From positions 7,250,695 to 7,314,694 of the forward strand of contig NC_049997.1 of the NCBI RefSeq assembly GCF_000003815.2: a DNA stretch of 64,000 nt, given 5' to 3'. Positions 24,342-35,100 of this stretch are shown here, piece by piece. Each line of letters starts with the position of its first letter. Position 1 is the stretch's first letter. Below the pieces are notes generated by a model, which saw nothing but the letters and a program-made list of their open reading frames with translations, made no database searches and was not told where the DNA came from. Made by a program: the position numbers and the translations under genes. This DNA is from Branchiostoma floridae (lineage: Eukaryota > Chordata > Leptocardii > Amphioxiformes > Branchiostomatidae).

Positions 24342-24663
24342 GATTCTCGCTAGGTGGCTCTATTCAACTGCCGTTGTGCGATGTTTTTGTCTCCTGTAAA
24401 AAGATACACAGGGTGACATGTGAAATTCTCGGTAGAGAAATATCTGACTTGAAAGAATCGCATGTAAACACTAAGGATTCACTAAGGTGGCGTCTTCGCC
24501 GTCTATTGCTGCTGAAGTTCGTATGATTCTCACTAGGTGGCTCTATTCAATTGCCGTTGTGCGATGTATCTGTCTCCTGTTAAAAAGATACACATGATGA
24601 AATATAAAATTCTATTCAGAGAAATATTTGACTTCAAAGAGTCGCATATGTAAACACTAATGT
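24306..24663 (-). repeat. Tandem duplication of the 5' end of the coiled-coil gene
   Basis: Two diverged copies of about 175 bp (24306-24485 and 24491-24663) share cttcgccgtctattgctgct, ggtggctctattcaa and aaaaagatacaca. The distal copy has lost the ATG (catgg changed to tatga on the plus strand). Confidence 0.85.
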
Positions 24664-25033
24664 CACAACCAGATGGCCCAGAGGACGGCGACCTTGAAAA
24701 ATGCCGTCGGCCTGCGACCTCGAACCCAGTTTAGAACTGAGCGTCAAGCTGCAAGTATTTGTGTCAGACCTTCCAACAACGTTTGGCGGGAGGGTAGTCA
24801 TCTAGGTCCGTGTAATTATAGAGCTTTAGGTTTATACAGTTCGTGCTTGGCACAGATTTTGCCACGAGCTACAAGTTTACACAACCGCACAGAATAAAAC
24901 TCATGGGTGCGTTTAGAACTAACAGACTTTTAATACAACGGTACGGCCGCTTAAAAAATTCTATAACGCAAAAGTTTGATTGTATATCAAGGTACCTGTA
25001 CAATGATTAGAGCGAACATAGCATTGTTTCCGC

Positions 25034-25096
25034 AAGTGGGAGGGAGGGGTTGGGGGTTGGGGGTGGGGATTGGGGGTTGGGTTTGGTGGGTGGGCT
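25034..25096. repeat. G-rich tract with G-quadruplex potential
   Basis: More than eight runs of three or more G occur within about 60 bp on the plus strand. Confidence 0.8.
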
Positions 25097-25236
25097 AACC
25101 AAATCAACGACCTAGCTATTTTCTTCACGTATTGTACTATTAAATAATAGAGATTTTCCATTCAAACTATCGTCTTTGATGAGATCTTTTTGAAGATCCA
25201 TGCAATAAACTATTTTTTTCGGCAAGAAATTGAATA

Positions 25237-25443
25237 CTGTAAATGTATTTAAGTTAGCGGGGATTTAATTTCGCGGAATCGGGAAAAAGGACTTTTCGCG
25301 GTGGTTTAACTTCGCTGTAGCACCATGCACTGTAGTCTCTTACTGTCATGGAAAAATGTTCGCGGTGGTTTTAAATTCGCGGTGAAGCGGCCACCGCGAA
25401 AACCGCGAACATTAATCCACCGCGAAAGTTTCTGCATTTACAG
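25237..25443. mobile_element. CTGTAAATGCA MITE, copy 3
   Basis: The ends and TTCGCGG-rich interior match copy 1, with TA on both sides. Confidence 0.85.
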
Positions 25444-26980
25444 TATATAGACAAAATGACATGTGCACCAATAGGTTTCATGGGCGTCTGCCGTGTTCTA
25501 TCAACTTATAAGCACAATGCATTTAAGTTCTCATACATAACTCACATTCAAAACTTGCTAAAACATTGTTGCATTGTATATTCTATTATGATTAGGCATA
25601 GTTTTCAATCGAATACAGTATGCAATGTAATAATGAATATTCTATTACAAATAAGTCAACATTTTCAGTAGAAAGTCGGACATAATTTTAGAGGTTATCC
25701 TTCACTACATATCAAAGGTTTAGACATTAAAAATTCCTCAAATGATTGTAAAAGCCTCCAATGTAAGAAACTTATCTCATACTACAACTCCTGTATTAGT
25801 TAGATAAGCCTTAAGTTAAGCTATAGAACCGTAGTTATGTAGATGCCATACTTTGTGCCTCGTACAATTGTTGTGCAATAAAGTTATAAATCTATATATC
25901 AAAGATATAAGGAATACACAGAACAAAATAACATTTGATGAAAGGAGCGACAGAATATCGAAAAAAAAACATATTTTATCTGTTGTATCTTTATACCCTC
26001 CCCTCCACCAACGCAGCTGCGCCTATCACTCACTCTGAAGCGCCCCCATCCGCTCAGCAATCATAATTGCAACGACGCAGAACAGAATTCATTCAAATCA
26101 TATTTCACTCAAAAATCACGCAAAAAGAGAGCTAATAAGACTTACCTTTGACAGCAATAAAGAAAGAAGAATGCCTTGGGTGATCGTCTCTGTATCAATT
26201 CTTAAAACGAGTCCCGCAAAAACAGATTTGAGAGAAACCTGGATGGAAATTCCTGCCGCCCTTCCCCCGACAGCGTGTTCAGATCGTCACCCGATCCTCT
26301 TTCGGCTGATATGAACTTGGAAGACCCAAATAGGGGCTTTGGGTGTGCATGTCGGGCCGGGCTGAAACAAGGGGATCCTGGGGACAACGTTGCCATGAAA
26401 TAACGCGTCAGTTTCAACTTGATTTACGTCTTTAAGACAACATCCATTTACTCCTGAGGTGGACGTAGTAAAGAGAGATCTTCTGACAAAAGTTACGTGG
26501 AATAAAAGTTCAGAAACAATGTCAACCAAACTAAAACATATACAGTGATGACGAGAGCTTATATGAAATGATGAAAAAATAGGTCATCTATTAAAACAAA
26601 CGGGCACTATGTTTAGATTGATATATTTGATTTGACTTTTATAAGAAGTGAGTGCTCAAAAGTCTTATTTCCCAATATTACTTTTGTTATTTTGGCGCAA
26701 CGATATAGTTTCATTAATTCATTTCGACCCTCTCAATCATTTCAATCGTTGATTATATTCTTTCAGGGCCGGACAGAACACCGCCTTATATGAACGCGCG
26801 GCATTTATGGTATTTTTGGAGGTGACGTAATCATTCGAGGCATCCCGCTGAGACAGGGCGTGGCAGGAGTGACGTCACGGACATGTCGTCTGACACAGAA
26901 TGACAGCCGGCGGTGACGAAGTCATGTTTCACTACACGGCAACTGTTTCCAAGCAGATGTTTGGCTTGCACGTCTTTTGT
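25444..26980. other. Intergenic, no gene seen
   Basis: The sequence is AT-rich with many stops. A stretch near 25849-25890 ending gtgcaataaag looks like a LINE 3' end. Nothing else was recognised. Confidence 0.5.
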
Positions 26981-27165
26981 TAGCCTCCATAGCAGGCTCT
27001 CTCGGGCCTTTTTTTTCTCAAAATACACTTTTGCTGGCCATTTCTTTTTGCACTGGGTCGCTTATTGCTGGCTTTCTCTGACTACCGACCCAGTACAAAA
27101 AGAAATGGGCAGCAAAAGTGTATTTTGAGCAAAAAAAGGCTCGAGAGAGTCTGCTATTGAGGCTA
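26981..27165. mobile_element. Near-perfect palindromic MITE
   Basis: Arms starting tagcctccatagcaggctct pair with the complement at 27146-27165. Inner arms include aaaatacacttttgctg. Flanking TA is possible. Confidence 0.8.
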
Positions 27166-27410
27166 GTCTTTGTGGCGACCCAAATGATTTTCAAGCAACG
27201 TTCCTGATTACTTTTCAGTACTTTGGCCAAGTAAGTTATGTTTCCATCAACACCAGCCCAATAACTTCTTAAACACGACCTTCCTCACTTCACGCAGGTG
27301 TAAAGATGGGTACCAGCACCTGACTTCGGTCGGGGAGGTAAAGAAGACTACCTTTACCTTCTGTCTGCACTTTTTATGTGACACTGATAAAATAAAAGAA
27401 GTACCACCTG

Positions 27411-27510
27411 NNNNNNNNNNNNNNNNNNNNNNNNNNNNNNNNNNNNNNNNNNNNNNNNNNNNNNNNNNNNNNNNNNNNNNNNNNNNNNNNNNNNNNNNNN
27501 NNNNNNNNNN
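27411..27510. other. Assembly gap (100 N)
   Basis: This is a run of 100 N. The next 130 bp are palindromic, which probably caused the gap. Confidence 0.99.
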
Positions 27511-27519
27511 TGGCATTTA

Positions 27520-27643
27520 AAGGTACCATCCTCCTACGCAGGGACACCCAACAGCCAAACTGCCTGTCTGGATGTGCCCTGCTCTTCCAACCGTCACAGG
27601 CAGTTTGGCTGTTGGATGTCCCTGCGTAGTAGGATGAAAGGTA
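27520..27643. mobile_element. Palindromic MITE beside gap
   Basis: Arms acgcagggacacccaacagc and caaactgcctg pair with caggcagtttg and the complement at 27610-27630. Confidence 0.75.
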
Positions 27644-28643
27644 CAGGATTCTTGGGAACAAAAGACCCAATATCTTTTCCAAGGTCCTTTACCAAATCGA
27701 AAGATAGGCTGCTACCTAGCTAACTATTTTTACAATACAGTTTACAAGCATGTAAACCCTATGCATGTAAACCCTACTACTATCACTTCATGTACATGTC
27801 ATTGACACATTTCTGCGATGGAAACTAGTATTGAGCATCATGAAGAGGAATGTATTTTTATTTTGACAAAAAATCTGACACTTATTTCTGTAAGGCCTGC
27901 AATGAAGAAATATGACATTTCCTTCCACCATTTTCGTACAGTTACATAAAGCACAGAACTAAGTCTTCACTGGATAGTACAAAATGTATTTACATCTGTG
28001 GTGTTAAGCAATAGCACAGTAATACAGTATGACACTTAGGGTTTAATCATAAACATCAAGTACTTGATAAGCATATTTTTGTATTATTTGGTAATGGCAT
28101 TCTACCTTTACAAAGCAAAGTTACTGCTCATGCCTAAAAACATTTGTCATTGTTAGAATGTGCCTATGATTTGAAACATAATTGAGCAAAATAAGTAACT
28201 ATTCATCCATGATACACAATAAGTATGAATCTATAGTTGCAGTTGCAGGAAATAGTCTGACAAAGCTGATCATGAAGGATGGCAACATTACAGCCTAACC
28301 TGTCTATAATGACCACCAAGGGACTTGACGAAAACAATCACAGTAGACAGGTGGTCACTATGGACAGGGTGTGTACTGCCTCGGTAAATAGGAAAATAAA
28401 CTACTGGACCACAAAAATGGCCACAATGCAGAGGTGGTCACTAGTACTGGTTTAGGTTTAACCCTATTTGCAGGGCATCTTTTACATGCCTGATCATCAC
28501 TATTTCTTAATTTATATCCATCAAAAATACAACAAATTTTCTGTTTTTCTTGATGATACACTAAAGTAAACATGTTGCATCCTAAATTACCCTAATGAAA
28601 AAGTGTTTTCTCCTGTTTTCTCCACGTTGAATCATTGCTGAGT
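27644..28643. other. Downstream region of NUP205, possible 3' UTR
   Basis: This is AT-rich non-coding sequence. A minus-strand AATAAA at 27857-27862 is a candidate polyadenylation signal, which would give a 3' UTR of about 1.15 kb through the MITE at 28644-28987. Transcript data would be needed to settle it. Confidence 0.3.
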
Positions 28644-28987
28644 CAGGGCTTGAAATACCACCTGCATATGCAGGTTAGTGCAGGTAAAATTGGAGCTGTG
28701 CAGGTATTTCTGGTGTCTACCTGCACCTAACCTGCACTGGTCCATGTACTGGGTTTTAGACATGAATGTCTGATGATGTAGGTGTATGTGGATTGTTATT
28801 AGCTGCATTGAATGTCACTACCTATTAAGTATAAAAGAAAAAAAAATAGCAATGGTTCCTAAACAATTTTAGTATGATCCATACTTCCTAAATTTAGAGT
28901 GGTGCAGGTAAAGTTTGTCTGGTGCAGGTAATTTTCAACGTAACCTGCACCAGCACAGGTATGCAGAAAAAAGTATTTCAAGCCCTG
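28644..28987. mobile_element. hAT-like MITE (CAGGGCTTGAAATAC ends)
   Basis: The ends CAGGGCTTGAAATAC and GTATTTCAAGCCCTG are inverted. The interior carries repeated GTGCAGGTA motifs. No target duplication is clear. It ends 25 bp from the NUP205 stop codon. Confidence 0.8.
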
Positions 28988-29011
28988 CTATGAGCATTAC
29001 TACAGAAGGGG

Positions 29012-29101
29012 TCAGACCCTGGTGTGAAGCTTTAGAAGCCTTCTGATTCGTCGGACCATCGCCTCCATAAATCCGTATCTCGTACGTGACTTGGTGTAAT
29101 T
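29012..29101 (-). CDS. NUP205: NUP205 window exon 33 with stop codon
   Basis: The exon encodes NYTKSRTRYGFMEAMVRRIR, then RLLKLHTRV and TGA. Human ends YSKVRSRYSFIQALVRRIRGLLRISRN. The acceptor is tttcag. The stop codon lies 25 bp from the end of a CAGGG-ended MITE (28644-28987), so the 3' UTR must include that element. Confidence 0.95.
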   Translation of the reverse strand, partial: NYTKSRTRYGFMEAMVRRIRRLLKLHTRV

Positions 29102-32100
29102 CTGAAACACAAACAGCATGATTGTGATGCAAATGTAACACTTCTTCACCTTTTTCTGTGGGGTAACCTATATCCATTGTTTGATTAAACTGCATTATTT
29201 TCAAAAAATTTTCTTGAAAACATTGCAGTTTGAAACTGCCGTCGGTTGATAGCCTGGTATCCAGCCGTAATATAGCTCCCGTGTCTCTTCTCTCCTCTTC
29301 GCGATTACGTAATTGCGAAGAGGAGAGAAGAGACTCGGGAGCTATATTAACGGCTGGATACCAGGCTAATCGGTTGACTCTATATCCTTATATACCGTTT
29401 TTTTAAACAAAGGATATAGGTTACCCCATTGATAAAGGTGAACTAACGTTACATACCAGGTGAAAATTACTGTTAATACAAAGAGTTCATCTTCCTTCTA
29501 TGGCATTTCAAATACACCATTTGTGTATAGTTTCATGAGGTTGGAAGATCATGGGATATTCTTGTCTACAAGACATGAAGAATGTTCCGGTTAGGGTTTA
29601 GGCTTGAGTATGTTTGCGGCTATTGAAATGTTGGTAAGGAATAATCAGGTTTCTTACAAGAAAATTCAAATGGCTACATTTTTTACATTTCATAAACTAT
29701 ATATATATTTATATTAAGCTACTTAAAGACAGACAAAGTTTTTGAAGTTTTGGTTCTCACTACCCAGCCCAATGGTACAAAGATGTGTTCTCACCTTTTC
29801 TATATCCTGTAGCTTCCTGAAGAGAGGCTCTGTCAGGCAGGAAATCACATCTGTCTTCAGCTGTAAGAACATCAGAAAAATCATGAGAAATCAGGAACAT
29901 TAGTGTCACCATGGTTATCTGTTAGGCTAAAGTATTAATGTACCCTGCAAATTTTCTGTCTTCCTTCTGTGAATAGTTTCATCAGGCTGGTACCTCACTG
30001 AATAAAGAGACTCTTTTTACACAACTATCACTTTATTCTCACCTTCTTCAGAATTTACCCTGATGAAGAAGGTGACAAACAGTCACCAAAACGTTAGTGA
30101 GAATAAAGTAATGGTTGTGTAAAAAGTGTCTCTTCATCCTTCTTCCTTCTTTTGCAAAACGAAGATGTAAACGTTGAAGAGGTTCATCAGCCACGTATGC
30201 ATACAGTTACAACAATTTCTTCAATCAATTACTGTTTTGTAAAGGTACAGTACATACCTCCCAAATTTTCGATGTCTACCAGCACATCTTCGTCATGGGG
30301 AATGACCTAGTCTCAGTTCTCGCGAGAGAACACGAAGATGTAAACGTCCAGCGAAAACTTACCTGATCGATGTCATCTTTACTGACCCCCTCCAGTGACA
30401 TGAGGTCCCTCCTGTCATCTCCTGGTGTCAAACCGTTAGAGAAGGGCGACTTTCCGGGGGTGTCTGGGAGAGGAAGAAAAGAACTAAAAATGTACCATCG
30501 TATCACACAATATAAAAACACTAACACTTTACATCCAACATAATAGGAAATTAACAGTCTATAGGGACTTATCTCTCTAAATTTTCGGAAGAACTCCGTT
30601 GACCTTGTTCACAGAATGAATAACCCTTCGTATCACACTGTCAAAACTTGTCAATAGAAAAAGTATGCTTTCTTAATATCAAGGTGTAGTAGTGTCACTG
30701 TGAAAAGTGCAAACCTCTACAGCAAACATATCAAGATTTACAGTATTGCAATTGTTTTTTTGAGGGGGGGGGGGGAATTATACTAAAACTGCTATGAAAA
30801 GAAAAGACAAAAACAAAGGAATCTGATTATTAATTTCCTGAAACTATGTATGCCAAGTTACAAAGTACATGTCCATGTCCAGACTTTCCCCAAACTCTCT
30901 AGTTTCATGTTAATCTTCTAGACAGCCAACATATCTAATTTGTATGGACCTAGTATGCAAAGGTGCAGAGATAATAGAATCAATGTTCATACCTTGTAGC
31001 CTCCTGAGTTTCTGGCCCTGAGGTCTGGACAGGGAGAACATGGCAGTGGTGGGGTCTGCAGGGGTGCAGTGCAGCAGGTAGTACTCTAGGTGGCGCCACA
31101 GAAGAAACAGGCAATTCTCTACATCATCTGGACACCATGTGTTAAGGACTTCATCATCATCATCATCACATAGCCATACATTGAGACAAAATTCTATAAA
31201 TCATCATTAAAATCTACATGGACACAATGCTAGAAAGAAAGGAAAGCTACATATTTGCTGTTGAAAAAATCAAGCAAAATGTCTACTATTGTAATGTGCA
31301 GGATGGCCCGTTAGTAAAAATGCATCATCATCACTATACAGTTCCTTTCATTGTTCTGCTTTTCTGTCTGGTAGCTTCTTTGTCTCAAACATTTTTTTCC
31401 AGTTCTACTGTACATCAGGGTTGGACAAGTTTTCTAAAATCCACTTGTCCTATCGGGCAAGCACATAAAAAATCTACTTGCCCGAACCAACTTTTCACTT
31501 GCCCGAGATGTAAATGACATTTTTCTACGTATTTTCACTTCCAGCAATGGAATTCTTATATTATTAGCTCTATTTTTCTGAGTTGACCAATGCTTGAAGC
31601 CTTGATGCCATGACTGTGAAAAGTGACTAGAATCAAAATCTCACTCATTAGAAAATCTTACTTGCCTGATCAGACAAGTGGTGTAGGACATGTGCTTGCC
31701 CGATCAGCACTTTCACTTGCCCAGGACAATCGGACTAGTGGACTTGTCCAACCCTGTACATTCTGCCTTCCCATGGACCTTCTTGCTGCATATCTTACAC
31801 TGTTACAGTATCAATCTTCTGAAAGCCTGTACAACTGTACATAAAGGATACATGCACACAGAGCCATCTCCTGTGTCCTGAAGCACACCATCTGAGTCAG
31901 CCGCTTGTGAGCCAGCTGCTGCCGCTGGTGAGTCGACATCTTCTCCGCAGCTGCACCCACCGGGCAGAGCTGGAACAGACAGGTGTCAATCATTCACTTC
32001 AGGGTTTATGTCATCAGGTGACATCTTTGTCTTAAATTGGCACAATCTGCTGCGGCATACTGTATAGCTTAAAGGTACTCCCATAGTATTTTTCAAGCTG

Positions 32101-35100
32101 TAGGGGCAGTGGGTTGTTATCCACTGTGTCTAGGGAATGTTATTGGAAGCCAAACCCATCCCTCTCCTTCCACTACCTTTTACCTCTTCCCTAAGGACAT
32201 ACATGTAATATCTAGCCAGGAATGTCAGAAATCTTGTGTGCACTAGCCTGGCCACTCAACGTCATGACTTGAGGTCCATACCTTATGCCTCCACAAGTAA
32301 ATGTCATTTTCCAAGTTTCAAGATTACTATGTATGTAGTATGTACTGATTAATACGAATCTACAGTTAACTGTTAACTTTCACTCTGTATCACCTCTCTT
32401 CAATGACATCTGTTATCACTTTTGATCTTAAGAGCAAATGTCTGTAAGGATCAAACAATGGTGGCAGGGGTCAAAAAATAGATTTGGCTCATATTTTGCA
32501 CAGTGATAGTACTTGGTCCACAACCCCTCAAAATAGCTCTCTTTTAGATCAAAACTCCTTGTTGCCATGGTAACGGGCAACCAAAGTTTTCTGGCCAATT
32601 TCCCCAATTTTCGCATCTCAAAAACACAGAAATCAGCAAATTTTACGGCACTGTGTCGGCAACACCTTTAAACCTATCATCAAAACAAAACAAGATCTAA
32701 ATAGACCAACATTTTGGCTTTATAAACATTGTTGTGAAATTTCCAAAGACGTACATTTTAGATCTTGGGCAGCCTGAAAACAATGCGATGTTTCAAGCTT
32801 TAAAAAAATCTGATTTTTGGCCCAACTTTGTAACGCTGTAAGTGCCGCTCTGGTACTTTTTTCGGCTTGAAATTTGTACCATATATAGATCATTAGAATA
32901 TCTATCAAATGCATTGTTGTAAAGTTTGGTAACTTGTTTGGTTGTCACGTGACTGTCCCTTAAAGTAGGCCATTTTTTGTGTTTGGTGAAAATTGTGAAC
33001 TTTAGCCATGTTCAAAGTACGCTACATGACGAAGTAAAATATATTTCTACATCAACTTCTTATCAAAGGTGGATCTATGTATTGCCTATCAAATAAATGC
33101 TTGTAGAGTTTCGGGTCATGACGTTCAGTCACGTGGTTGTCCCTGAAAGTAGGCCATTTTTTTGCATTTGACGAAAATTGTGAATTTTAGCCATGTTTAA
33201 TGTACGCTGCGTGACGAAGCCTACAAGGATTCTTATTCAACTTCTAGTCAAATGTACATCTATGTGTTGTCTATCAAATGAATGCTTGCAAAGTTTCGGA
33301 TCATGACGTTTAGTCACGTGGTTGTCCCTAAAAGTAGGCAATTTTTTGCATTTGGCGAAAATTGTGAATTTTAGCCTTGGTCAAAGTACGCTAGGTGTCA
33401 AAGTGAACAAGAATTCTTATTCAACTTCAAGTCAAATGTACATCTAGGTATTGTCTATCAGATGAATGCTTGCAGAGTTTCGAGTCATAACGTTTAGTCA
33501 CGTGGTTGTCCCTGAATGTAGGTCAAATTTTGCTTTTGGCCAGAAATCGCCATTTAGGGCTGTAGTTAAATCCGTCGAATTGGGGAACTGAAATACTTTA
33601 CTGGCACTGACTCTGAATATGTGAAGCCCTTAACATTGTCTGTTGAATGAGTGTTAGTAAGGCTTGGGGTCGTCTTTCTTTGTGGTGCAGCTGCTCCCTA
33701 AAGTAGGGCAGATAGTTAGCTAAATGCTGTTAGGAGGTTCTGTTACTTTGGAGAAGATGCCTCTTGAACAGTTTCTTTCTTTTAACATTGTCAATGTCCA
33801 ATGCATATCATATTGGTACTACAATGACTGATAATGGGCTTACAGTGTTAAATTAAAGATAACTTAAGCAATGACTCTGTTATAATTGTAAATATCAATT
33901 TGTAATAAAGCAATTAAGATGTTTTAAATTCAACTATGTTCTATAATGCGTATCAAAAGGAACACTAACACGGGAACAAAAGTTCATTGTGTATCAACAT
34001 TCACAATGTTGATGATGGTGATGGGCTGTTTCTTCGTATCCGAAGATCAATGGTAGGCAGACAGGTTGATTAGACGACCAGTCTGCCTGGCCTGCACGTG
34101 ACTTTTTTTTAAGGTGAAGGAGGGGTGTGCACTTCCTTCTCCACCCTCTCGTCTACTGGCGCACTAAGTCCTACAGGGACAGAACTGTTTTGCCACGTAA
34201 GACGGCCCCAGCAGATGCAGGTTTATTATTTGGAGTTTCCGTCTCCTAGGAGGACTTCCGACCAAGGATGCAAGGGGTTCCTCCTGACTCGTGTGTCATG
34301 GCGGGTGCGTCATGCCCGAACATGCCCCTATGGCCTGTCACCACAACAAAGGCCTGTCACTGCCACTAGCCGCAGCTACGTACTCATTTACACCTGAGTT
34401 AGGTGAGGAAAGTCGTGTAAAGTGCCTTTCCCAAGGGCACAAGATCGGTGACACGGCAAGCGGATTTGAACCCGGGACCTCTCGGGCCTGAGACCAACGC
34501 GCTCCCGATCGTGCCACGCGGTCCCACTTAATGTTGATACACCATGTCTAAATATGGTCTGCTTTAAGAGACTTCCTGGGACTAAACGTCACTCCCAAAA
34601 ACTCTACAAGCATCTAGTTGATAGGCAACAATGCTAACCTTAAGAAGGAGTTGAGTTAGAATCCTAATTTACTTTGTCACGTAGTGTACTTTGAACATGG
34701 CTAAAATTCACAATTTTTGTCGAGCACAAAAAGTGACCTGGCTTCAGGAACAACCATGTGACTAAATATCATGACCCGAAGCTCTACAAGCATTTATTCG
34801 AAGAAAGAAAATTAAAGAATACAAAGATGTACATTTGACCAGAAGTTCAATCAGAATTCTTCTTAATTTCGTCACGTAGCGTAGCCTGGTATCCAGCCAT
34901 ATTATAGCTCCCGAGTCTCTTCTGTCCTCCTCGCAAATGGCTAGTTCTCATTTAGATGTAAAAAATGCTGTCGCCTGCTTTTGCGACTTGATATGCAGCA
35001 AATTTTAGACAAAATCACAGGTTCCTTCATTTTTCCACAATCGCTGGAATGTTTTACAAAAGATTCATTTTGGTTGATGGCTTGGAAGATTATCTTAGTG

